From Lactifluus volemus (taxonomy: Eukaryota; Basidiomycota; Agaricomycetes; Russulales; Russulaceae), in contig WTXI01000126.1 of NCBI GenBank assembly GCA_022376515.1, forward strand, positions 1 through 64,000: DNA of 64,000 nt. Direction: 5' to 3'. Below, piece by piece: positions 44,048 to 54,629 of the stretch. A program made the translations under genes and the position numbers. The notes beneath the pieces were generated by a model. The model saw only the letters and a program-made list of their open reading frames with translations. It had not been told where the DNA came from and did not search any database. Numbering within the stretch: position 1 is the stretch's first letter; every line of letters starts with the position of its first letter.

Positions 44048-44241
44048 GGTAGAAAGTTGAAAAACTCATGTACAAGATTTACAAACGTAGGCAGCGGGCT
44101 GGGTAGGAGAGATAGGTCTTGATCTATTGACGGCTGTTGAGTGGCTATCCTCACATACTTTTAAGCCATTTCGTACCCTGCTTGGGTGACTAAGATTTTC
44201 CTGTAAAGTTCTCAGACCGCGTGCCTAAGATGGGCGATTGT

Positions 44242-44660
44242 TCACCCTCGTCCTTGACCAGTGAACGAGGCAATGGGTCGTATCCCAGGAAAGTTTTGCA
44301 AGCCTGAGTTTGGAATAGCGAAAATACCAGGCGGAAAAAAGGCTGTACAGTCGCTTTGGTCTCGTTTCGAGAAGTATTGTGCTGTAATGATCAAGGGAAA
44401 TTTGACTTGTGTCAAGACAGTGACGTCGGCAAACGGGCGGCCAAGGTTCGTCCAAGTATCACGACTGTTGGGAGTGGCACAAAGAAATGCCTCATGTTGG
44501 AACATTGGTGAACGAAGATTGGTCGTGACATGGTCAACGTGGCAGTCCCTCGCTGCTTTGATTGTAGATAAGAGAATCGGGCGATTAACTAACTTGAAAC
44601 AGCGAGTAACACGTTCGAATGCGGCAAAATTCTGCTGAGGGGGTTATCTTTGCGTGCCTG
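44242..44660 (-). CDS. Unidentified ORF, probably an exon of an unknown gene
   Basis: A minus frame open for about 130 codons reads like real protein (FERVTRCFKLVNRPILLS, then QYFSKRDQSDCTAFFPPG and SGLQNFPGIRPIASFTGQ), preceded by a possible AG acceptor and an upstream frame with GITEGTGDTQLVVKHEADDF. I do not recognise it. The opposite strand is also open for 125 codons (44261-44638), which weakens the case. Confidence 0.3.
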
Positions 44661-45388
44661 ACTGTAATGTCCCCTGAAGTCGTCTGCCTCGTGTTTGACC
44701 ACAAGCTGTGTGTCGCCAGTGCCTTCAGTAATACCGCAAGACCGAGGACGACCTGATTGGGACACGCGTGAGAGCATCATGATCCATCGCAAAGTGTGGT
44801 TACTTATCACTGATAAGTTAGACCCATATATCAGATGTAATGAGGACGTCGATGCACAAATGAGGAGTTGACTCAGACCTACGAGGCCCAAACGGCGGCT
44901 AAGCCTTAGGTGCATCATTACGAACAACTATGGTTTGCTTTCTCAGAGGTGCTTCAAGCTCAGTGATGGGCAACACTGTATCGGTCACAGCTGGGCCATG
45001 CGGAATTGGGGCTCAATTGGGATGAATCTTGTTTGCCACGTGGAAGTGTTTGTGCCACGTGATTCAAGGTTTTACTTCCAGTCTTCCACCTCTGACCTAC
45101 AATGCTCATAATCAGTTTTAAAAAATCTGGTTCTAGTTTTTTGAAGCCTATCGCGCACTGGAGTTCGTCGTGTATGTCGAACGCTCCGCACTCCAAACGC
45201 TGAACGCTTCGAACACCCTGAACAAAGAATGCCGAATCTTACCTCTTTGATTCATTCGCGATGGGGTCTCCCAGATAGACCCTCAGATTCGACATATCCA
45301 TTTTTGTGGCACTTCCCTTTTCTCTTCGAGGAATGCTGCATTAGATGGCACCTTCCATAGCCTTCTGCCACTCGGAATGCTTGGCAAT

Positions 45389-45800
45389 GACAGACAACGT
45401 GCTGAAGCTTCTCTCGATTTATATGATTGTCAGTGACTGCGGTACACTGAATCTGTTGGTCTGCAGCACAATACTCATCGGATTTTTTTTTGCTAATGAG
45501 CGTGCTTTATCTCTCTAGGATGTCTACTATTTGTTGTTTGGCTCTGGTACTTTTTTTTGACACTTTTTGGTAGAATGTTGACATTTCAATCACAGCTCGT
45601 CACATATTCAGATGCAGTCGTTCTTTTTCATCATGGTTCGGCTCTATTTCTGTGCCTTCGTGGCCATGTGCATGTTCCCTCCTTTTTTGACATTTCTAAT
45701 CTCTGATATCTTCCCATTAGCATGAACTCGCGCAAGACTCTCCGCAAGTCACTAGACAGACCTTGGCACTCGGCGCTACTTAAGTTTGATACAAGCAATG
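45389..45800 (+). pseudogene. Relic of a DUF6534 gene (3' half)
   Basis: TDNVLKLLSIYMIVSDCGTL followed by NLL matches the TM6-TM7 exon of the family. FFIMVRLYFCAFVAM at about 45620 and MNSRKTLRKSLDRPW at 45722 match the last helix and tail. The 5' exons are missing and frames are broken. Confidence 0.65.
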
Positions 45801-45869
45801 AGAACATAAAGGGAAAACAGCCCCATCATTATGCGTAAATTTACGGACCAGGTCTATCCGGCATAGTAA

Positions 45870-46600
45870 TTAATCCACCTTCTTCGGAGACGTCACCTTC
45901 TTGAGTAACTGCCCTACTAGACGGACGAGTTTGATTGTGCTTATGAGGCCAATCATAAATTTGGGTCTGTACCATCCTTCAGGGAGCCGTTGCTCGCCAA
46001 ACCACTCGCGAATGAACTGCTTCGGGATTTGTCCTTCGGGATTAGTAAATAGCTTTGCGGTCAACGCTATCTCTCCTCGGGAGATAGCATCATGAAGTAG
46101 GCTGAGGGGCTGATCAAGTGTTGCGTCGCGAGCTGCGCGCACCTTCACAAGATCGTCGAGTGTAAGATAGTTGCTATTCTGCGAGACATCGAGCAATTTT
46201 TGAAGGAGTTCATCGTCGACGTCGACAGGCGCGTATTTGCTGCCCGGCATGGCATCAGCGTAGGTCAATGATGCATCATGTTCTATCATGTTGTGTTGAG
46301 CCAAATCTCCGAGGTCAATCTTGAAACGCCAGCCACATATGAGGGTGCCGAAAATGCTTAGTAAGGCTGCAAAGGGGAGAGAGAGATGGTAGTGCTCCCG
46401 TAAGGCACTTGTAAGTTGAAAAGCGCTGATATCGCGTCCATCATGGGGTCTGTAGCGTGAGCGTTGAGAACCACAAAAGTTACGATACGCGCCCAACGGA
46501 CGCACAAATAGGAGTGGTTCGCGAGTGCATTAAGAGCAGGACAGGGAGAGCGACTATCTCCGTGAGAAGGTCGAACAAAACCGTGATTCAGGGTTGACAT
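45870..46600 (-). CDS. Heme-thiolate peroxidase / unspecific peroxygenase (peroxidase family 2)
   Basis: Exon 1 (46600 to about 46503) encodes MSTLNHGFVRPSHGDSRSPC then PALNALANHSYL, giving the P-C-P motif whose Cys is the proximal heme ligand. After a ~56-nt intron the main exon reads PHDGRDISAFQLTSALREHY, the acid-base motif IEHDASLTYAD (E-H-D) and ends VTSPKKVD* at 45870. The mature size of about 230 residues fits the short UPO group. No clear secretion signal is visible, so it may be intracellular, or an upstream exon is missing. UPOs use H2O2 to oxygenate a wide range of substrates. A P450 lies just downstream. Confidence 0.88.
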
Positions 46601-47640
46601 TAGGGAGAGCAGTGGCCTGGGGATGAGGCCAGTCTTTAAACAGACCCGCTGTGTTTCGGATATATGCGTAACGGTAAGGTTGCGGCGCTGGGGGGTGATC
46701 GCCGCATGGTCACGGCGTTCGCGGGGGGCAGGGACTTGTCCACAGGTGGAAATGTTTCCATTTGGCCATGACCTCGGTGCGAAGGATGGCTGGGTTGGCT
46801 TCCTTGGAGAGTTTGGCGGTAGGGGAGGTTCGCGGAAGGGCGGGACACCGTTTCCTCCTGGGCGTTCCTGTTCCTGCCTTTGTCACGGTGAGACACCATA
46901 GTCCACTTGTCCCGGTGGGCGCATCTGAAGGGGGCCTGGGCGCGATTTCTGGTGGGTCAGCGAAGGAAACACGTGGAGCACCTTGCTTCCGAGGCTCGGG
47001 GTGCAAGTCGGGCTGCCTGGGCCTTACCTTTGCCGCGGGGGTCGCCTGCGGGGTGCGGGGGGTTCTCAGTAGGTTCTCCAAGCGCTCCGGACGTGCAGAG
47101 ATCTTACCGAGTGTCGACATGACCTCCGTCAGGGGGTCTTTGTTCTCCACTGGTCGGGCTTCGTGGATACGGGGACGTGGGCGGAGTCTCCGGGCCTTCT
47201 TGGGTCTCAGATCTGTTCGTCAACGGCTTTGGCCATGGCTGCTCACTTCCTCTCCCTGTAACACGAAATGCCCTGTCTAAGCCGTGCATCCGCGTTCTTG
47301 GTCATTTTCCGCGAGATGCCTGCCGTGGTATTCCAGGCAGTCGGCCATAGCTCTTTTCCCCTCCTTCCGGACTCGGACCTGGGCTCAGCGAGCAAGTTCC
47401 GCGTCTTCCCGGGGTCTGGGCCTCAACGCGTTCCTCCTCTCGTGTTGTCTTCGAGGGTCCAAATCTCGGCCTATGTTACCGCTGAGGTGGTTGAGAGTGT
47501 GGCCATGACTGCTGTCCGGGAGCGGCCCGGGGCCATGTCGATGAGGATGGATCAGCAGTCGGTCACGGTCGCTGATTTCCTCTTGACTTCCTCTGAGTCC
47601 GTGTGGTGGGTACAGTGATCGCAAATCAGGGGAGGGTCGG
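46601..47640 (-). pseudogene. Probable retroelement gag remnant
   Basis: A GC-rich block unlike its neighbours. The minus strand shows MSTLGKISARPERLENLLRT followed by Pro/Arg-rich protein (46710-47150). Upstream, MTKNADARLRQGISC and Pro/Arg-rich segments appear in shifting frames. Composition and the short coiled segment before a basic Pro-rich region resemble Ty3 gag N-termini. No RT is present. Overlapping plus-strand frames (such as 46762-47280) are shadows. Confidence 0.3.
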
Positions 47641-47924
47641 AAAGAGGCGGTGGGAAGATTCTGATAAGATGATCCGGGTTATTATGATGATTCTACTTTC
47701 ACTCTCGCTACCATGACCAGCTGGCACTCGGAGATGCCGTGTTGCGAGTCGCGGAGTTTTATGTGGATGCGTCAACTCTCCCTCCCAGTATATGGATATT
47801 GTATTACCACGCAAAATGGAGAAGGACAGATATAGCAGGCTACATCTATGACCCGTTTGTAGAGCTCGATGTAGGGCGATCGGGCCCTCCAAGCCAGCTA
47901 CTACGTCCAAAGTCTTTAAAACTG

Positions 47925-48866
47925 CTAACGGGAGGATGATTCACCCAACCGAGCCACAGCGGCCATCCACAAGCTATGCACCGCGTTCCAGTAGCGTTCC
48001 GGATCTGAGTGCATATGGGCGGCGTGACCCGTCCCTTGGAACTCTTCTACGGCAACGTCCAACCCGACCTGCGCAGCAGTGGTGATGTGTTGCTCAATGC
48101 GTGAGGCAGAGGCGAGTGGGTCGCTCTGCGAGTACACGTACAGGCGTGGTGCGGCGCCAGGGACTATGGAGGGCAGAATGTCCGGCAGGAGGAGAGCCGT
48201 GCGGAGCTCAATAAAGAGGGGCGGCCTGCCTGTGAGACGATTGTGCGTATAGAAAGCGATATAGAGGCAGACAAAAAAAGGGAAGACGAGCAGGCGAAGT
48301 GCAACGTTTTTCGGGGAGACCGCACGCAGGGAGGATTTGAGGCCTTTATCGTCAGGCACGGAATCGAGAATGAGTGCCGTCGGCGCTTGGTCCAATATGG
48401 AATCGGAAGGCTGAAGCTTGGAGAGCAATTTACGGAGTGTCATGAATTGCCAGCCACCGCCTAAACATAAGGCATGAAGATGTTATGACAAATATCGCAG
48501 TTGTTACAAACCATTGGAGAGGACGTGTACGAGAACGCCGCGGAAGCGAGACCTAGAGTTCTTCTCACTCTGAAGTAGTTCAACCACTGGAAGCATGGTC
48601 GATTCTGGAATAGCAGTGCGAATAACGCGCGAGTATATCAGCTGAAATAACACCGTACGTACCAGGTGGGATTGCGAGCGCCAAACGAACTCCGCCCAAG
48701 AACCAACAATAACAATTGTTGATGACGGGAATAACTCATGGAGGGTGTCCGCGTACACGAGAACTTGAGGGAGGCGAGCTCCCACTGTCAATCGTCAGGG
48801 CTGGACTAGGAATTGCATACAGTGGTACTTACTCCAACCAAATAGTAGGATGATGCTTTTACAGTG
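47925..48866 (-). CDS. DUF829 / TMEM53-family alpha/beta-hydrolase-like protein
   Basis: Exons: SIILLFGWM at 48866, split by a 48-nt intron from GARLPQVLVYADTLHELFPS and STIVIVGSWAEFVWRSQSHL. Next come MLPVVELLQSEKN and RGVLVHVLSNG, then the long last exon with LPSIVPGAAPRLYVYSQSDP (the predicted acid residue), FQGTGHAAHMHSDPERYW (the predicted His) and stop at 47925. Gly-Trp-Met-Gly, the SNGG turn and the H-A-A-H-M motif define the family, which has a hydrolase fold. The first exon upstream of 48866 was not identified. A hydrophobic insert (LRLLVFPFFVCLYIAFYTH) may be a membrane segment. Substrate is unknown. Confidence 0.8.
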
Positions 48867-51800
48867 TCATTAGAGTGTCAGAGCATGAGTTTGATGAGTA
48901 GCAGCAATCGTCTCGAACGCACGAGGGAGACACATCATCGTGATCTTTTACCACAATGCGACCGTTGGGGGTATTGGGTTGGCAAGATACGGAAACATAC
49001 GGATTCAGCTTTATCCATGTGAGCTTTTCGGGCATGAAGCAAGATGTGGGCTAAGGTGAGGAATGTTAAAGAGAGAATCGGGGCACGTACATATGGCAGT
49101 CTACTGCTTGTTCCCTAATAAATTATGCCAAAAGGCGGTGCTGTCCAACTGGGGAATATAGAAATTGGTCAATGCACTCGGAATTCCGCCTGCGTGGACA
49201 AATTATCCGGTGCTAGTCACAGACCCCCATCGTTTGACCTTGAAGATATGCACCAGGGATTAATGGTGGGAGTGAATGAAAATAAGGTTTGGCAGCCCTA
49301 AACCGTTGCTTCGAAGAGTCAGTCGTGAAAAGCTTTATGACTTTACAACTGTTCGTGATCGTATGTGGGCCAACGTGGAAATCTCTTCTCGCATCGGTGT
49401 CGCCTGTGGGTCACTGGCACCTGCCGATGTCAGCCACTTTACCTGGGCAGCTCGGTGATTCCCAGGCCTCGGACTTTACTTGACGCACATCTTGTCATCT
49501 CATTGCGACGGAGAAGAAATGGTCGCCCACAAAGGAGTAGCTTGATTCGCTGCTTGAAGCTAAACACCAAGACCAGACAGTAGCAGAAATCTATATCCTT
49601 TGAGTTTGTATGAGGTATATTGCTCGGAGATCGGAGATCGTGGGATTCGGAGTACTGCCAAAAGTCCCAACTTGAAGCTTGAAGCTTGAAGACTCGCGCT
49701 GCAGTACGAGTTCCCAATAGAAACTGTCAATGTGTACCTTGTGCACCTTGGGTCAGTCCACAGGAGTGCTAGGTCAGGGAAATGTACACACCAGTTTATC
49801 TTTGCTAACGCTATTTCCTACATTAGTCGCCAATGTTTTAAGTTTGCTATCGAATACAACTTGTTCGTCCACTAGCAGAGGGTATGTATATGTTAGTGGA
49901 ACATCAGACGAGGTTCACCAGCGGGGACACGTGATCTCTAGCACGGCTGGACGCACAGCCGCAGCCGCGCAGTTTTTCCCATTTATTCTATCAGTATCTG
50001 ACATTCTGCTCTTTTCCGGTCCTGAACCAGATGTGCGGAATTGTAGATAGCTCAATTGGTCCCATTTAACACGTTTGTATGTGCTCCAACTTTATTTCAG
50101 TCACGCGGGTCCCACAAGCTCAAGGACATGGTTAACTCGTGATAGGATACATCACCACCTTTTTCGCGAGGCTACGTAGGTCAACACACCCCGGTTTCCA
50201 TTCCAAAGGTATTTCTGCGTCCCGCTGATTTATACGCCGTTCTTGCGTTATTAGGGTCCATGGACATGCGCCTGGTAGTTAGCACACCGTGAGTGTCCAC
50301 AATCAGGTCGAAATTATTCCTAGAATTGAGGCTAGTCACGGGAGTTATTAGCCATTCGCTCTGTCAAGGGGGGAAACGACGCACTTTGCCATAAAGGAAG
50401 AGAAATATACCGCCAGAGTCGGTAAGAAAAAAGGTACGAAGATAAGAGAGTTTGGGAACTTGAGGAGCTGGTCATAAAAGTAATATCGATGTAAGTGACA
50501 GCGAAGGAATGAAGAAATCGACATACGAAAACAAAAGACGCGACAGAGAATACACTTTAGGAGTGCATTAGAACTATCTCTGTTTTAGGCAATATAGGGT
50601 CTTACAGATTCCGAGCGCCACAATCTATGGAATAGAATGCTAAAGGAGTGAACCTCGTGAAGGCCGAGTTTGTACTGGAACGCATCACGTAAGAAAAGGC
50701 CCGCCGGCGACTCAGAAGCGTAGCCTGCGCTGCTCACCTTCTGGCTTCTCTCCAATTGTTGACATGATGTATCACTAGACTGACCGTGATGAGTGTGTTG
50801 CAAGGGATATGAAGACCTGCCGCCAGTTTTGCAAAGCGCTAACGCAAAATGAGTATCATGTGAGATGGTCGGCAGGATTGTTCATTGTTTGTGGGTGAAT
50901 GGCTGACCATGTTATGGAAGACTTCGAGAAGGTAACGGCTTTGGATACTTCGCGGCAAATGGTCAGGATGGCTTGCATGAGAATTTGTAAAGAAAAGCGT
51001 ACTACTTGATGAAAAAGGCTGAAGACCGAAACAATGGCACATGATAGTCATCAGTATCATACATACTGTAGATTCCATGACACCACGCACTAATTGATAG
51101 ACCTAGAGGGCAATTATGAAGAGTCCACGCGGGCAGAAAACGTACTCGTGCCTACCTGCTATACCAACGGACATACATAACTACAGAAAAGTCAGTGTAT
51201 TCGATGCGATTGAGGGAAAGGGAGAATGAACACACGATTAACGTAGGTATGATTACACTTCTTCGAACTGTAAGTATGTCAATGAAACGGTGGCATAGCA
51301 ACATTTTAGTATCACTAACGCTCGTAAATCTTGTAGGCGTAGAAACTGCATGGTCGCTTCAGGTCAGATGATAATTCCCAGACGGGTATCAGAACCTGGA
51401 CGTACCTATGGATGCAGAGTGACACAACCGCTAAGAAGGCTCAGCCTCTTTCCGATACCAGATGATGGCTGAAATCCTCACCTACAATGATACCAGCAGG
51501 CTTTGTGGATAATACTGAGCATTAAGTATGAATTAAAGGTTTTCGAAGCTCACTCCGAGGCTCCTGAACAGAAACTCATGACATAGGGCTCAAACTAGGC
51601 ACAGGATGCTCACCATGGGGTCCGCAAATCAGCCAAGGACACCTTAACTTTGTTCTCATTGAGGGAAACAAGAGAGGAGCATGTCAATATTAAACAGGCT
51701 GTATCGAGAATCCTTGAGGATTCGAGTGAACGTCATGGTTAACTGGTGAATATATTTCGGAAAAACATACCAGAGTGTAGCGACCTTGCCACGTTAAGTT

Positions 51801-53993
51801 GCCATTAACAATATTCACACGAGGGCTAGCAGGACTAAGCTTACAAGTAGCTTCAATGCGACGTTATCTTTGGCGGAGTGTTTCATATAGTAGAGAAACA
51901 CCTGAGCACTGTTCGTCCCATATACCCTGTGCGAACGGTAAATGTTATGCGCGAAAAAAAAAACTTTTGTCCCTTACGTAGCACAGAGAACAACAGCAAG
52001 TAGAATGATTGCGGGCGTGTTCTCCAACGGAACCATGACGAGAGGGGATATTCAAAAGTAGAACTCAGAAAGGTAGATATGAAAGGGGCAGAAAAGATGA
52101 ACGGCGTTCTGAGGTGGTGCCAGTGACCGTGACTGACATTATATGTACATCAACTGTTGGCGCCAATTGGGCACGCTTAAAGACGAGATCAAGAAAAGGG
52201 AAACCTGTTCGAGCCATAAATGTGGTGATAAGCTCCATTGTTGTAGTGGCGAGGTAGCGGCGGTAGAGTCTGATGGGCGCTACATCCCATCTTATACCGC
52301 GGGCATCATTCCACTGTACAGTATGGCCTGCACGAACCTTCCAACGGAAAGCCACAAATTTAATCCAGTCCTTTAGCTAGAAAGAGTTCGGCACTCGAGG
52401 CCTTTGCGTATAAAATGGTGTTGGCGAAACTTGTCTCCGCACTCTCGGTATTTCCCGGTCCGGTTATGGCATTAACTAAATGGCCCGTGTAACCGTGACA
52501 CGCCGCCGCACGCCGCACAACTGCCCTGATCCTTGACGTTGACTTCATCAAGACATGTTTTGCATGGCATGGACTCCTACTAACTTAGGTCACCTGTAAG
52601 ATTAAAGTGTTACTAAATGTTAGGACAGTTTTCAAAACACAGCCAAACGTTTATGAAACATTTTTAATTTTACAGATGCAGCGGCAGTTGACTTCTTCCT
52701 CGCGTAGCTATGCCCGTGGTTAACGGGTGTTTCACATCGGGTATTGTATTCAAACGCGGGTGCATTATTCCTTTCAACGCCCTTCGCCTCTTGCCATCAT
52801 TTATGTCGTCAAGAGACGCCAACTACAAAACACCCCTGCTTCATCCGCAACACCGTCCTTGTGGACTCTGCTTCCTATTCAACTCTTTCCGCCCGCTCAC
52901 AACTCACGTTCGTGAATAGTGGCTATTTTTGCCGGATTTGGGGCCTCGGATATGCGCGCCTCACCCCGGCAACCTCCTCATTGTCTCAGGGTCATATTCG
53001 CCCATCTGTCGTTACATGGGGTCCCATCGAGGATTGTCATTATTCAATTCAAATACTGACCTGCATCTCAACCTTGGCGTGAAATAACCAAAAAGTTGCG
53101 TTTCTTGAAAATCCCGTTCTCGACTAAGAATGGATGTAGGGATAAAGCTTGTGTTTACTACCCTGTCCAGAGGCTTGATTTCATGACGCCAGAGCACGAC
53201 TATCTTTCAAGTTTGTTCTCTAACTGAACTTGGGGTCGCATTATTCATGTATGAGTATCTAAAAGTCGCGTTCGGAACCTTGCGCAAGGAAAGGAATGTA
53301 TTGCTACAGGGATCATGTACAGAGTCTTATCAGACTCATAACTATTGTGTTACCAGTTGTTATGGGCCAGATGGGAGTCCATATATGATCCACATTTCCA
53401 TCCCTGAACAAGCGCTCATAACCACCCGCGGAACCTTCGGGCATCAAGCTGCACGGACGAAGTAAGCCCCGCAGGGGCCAACTTGCGTAACTGGGGATAT
53501 CAAGGTTAGCGTTTGTCAATACATATCGCCTCTGAGGGTATGTGGTTCACGTTCCATGGTTAGTGATTTCCAAGTCCTGTGTAATGCGACGCGACAGGAC
53601 TGTCTCACAGAAACCTACGGCAAGCCGAAATCTCCCCTAAGGATTGCTGGGGAAAGCGTTTGGGTATGGTAACTACTCGGGACCAGTATGAGACTTGTCC
53701 GTTGTTCAAATTGCGATCCAGCGCGTCAGGACAATGGAGTCACCCCTCTTATACGGCAGTCACCCGGGCCAATATTCTCAGCAGAGCAGGTCCCTCGTAT
53801 ATATGTTGTACTAAACAAGGATCCTTCTGGTCAAGCACGAAAAGCTACGTTGTGATCTCAAACGGTTTAGGAGAGCGAATTTAAGGCGAAAGGTTCGATA
53901 GATGATGATAGCATGCTAGAAAGACGCTAATGACCTGTGTCGTCCCACCAGGTCCAGGTCCCAGATACAGAAGGATTTCTTGAGACCGTGATG

Positions 53994-54041
53994 TCAACGC
54001 TATCAGTCCACGTCTTGCAAGACGTGGACTGATAGCGTTGA
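53994..54041. repeat. Perfect 48-bp palindrome without spacer
   Basis: TCAACGCTATCAGTCCACGT plus CTTG is followed immediately by its exact reverse complement; the centre is between 54017 and 54018. Confidence 0.9.
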
Positions 54042-54402
54042 TAGTCAGTTATAGGTCGCGTTGGCTCTCCAGTTGATGTTATCCTACAATCCGCTTATGG
54101 ATTGCATCACATCATCGCCGCTGATAATACGTCGCCCTCCTCAAAGCCAGGGTCCGGGTCGGCCAACATCACGATGTGTATACGTGATGTCAATTTTTTT
54201 CCTGTCGACTTATATAGGCCCAGTATGGCGATGCCAGTCTCTGCTCATCATAATGAGTCTCCAGCTCTGGGAGCCCAAAGCACTCCCGGCGGTTACTTTG
54301 GTTTGTCCGTTGGCGACGGCAATCTGGCTTCACGAAGAGAAGTTCACTTCCAAATTCATGCTGACGTCAACAAGGACGGAACGTACCTTAATGCCTGGAT
54401 AG

Positions 54403-54441
54403 CACCTCGCTCGAGGCGATTCCCATCGCTCGAGCGAGGTG
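54403..54441. repeat. Hairpin, 17-bp stem
   Basis: CACCTCGCTCGAG...CGAT pairs with ATCGCTCGAGCGAGGTG around the loop TCCC, with a single bulged G. Confidence 0.8.
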
Positions 54442-54629
54442 AACAACACTTTGCTAGGAGGGAATTCCAACATGTCTCCCACCAAGCGAGAAATGCGAGG
54501 CACACATATATTGACAAACTGGACTTGAAGACGTTTGACCTGGAATGCTAGTACAGAAATATCCTCAACCCTCTTCCTTGGAAGGTATATCGACTGTCCA
54601 AGGCCGGAACAAGTGGGCCATTCTTGGGA

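Larger units (their letters stand above)
48867..54629. other. Long region without a recognised gene; two strong palindromes
   Basis: Minus-strand frames at 52360-52551 and 52065-52355 (VRAGHTVQWNDARGIRWDVA) could be exons of a membrane acyltransferase-like gene, but this is only a guess. A plus frame at 54102-54551 (149 codons) is unrecognised and its 3' half is interrupted by a hairpin. Perfect or near-perfect palindromes lie at 53994-54041 and 54403-54441. I see no tRNA, CRISPR or intact transposon. Confidence 0.4.

Noticed and set aside
46762..47280. 172-codon plus-strand ORF
   Set aside because: It overlaps a minus-strand frame with better protein character in a GC-rich block; composition is Gly/Arg/Ser-biased.
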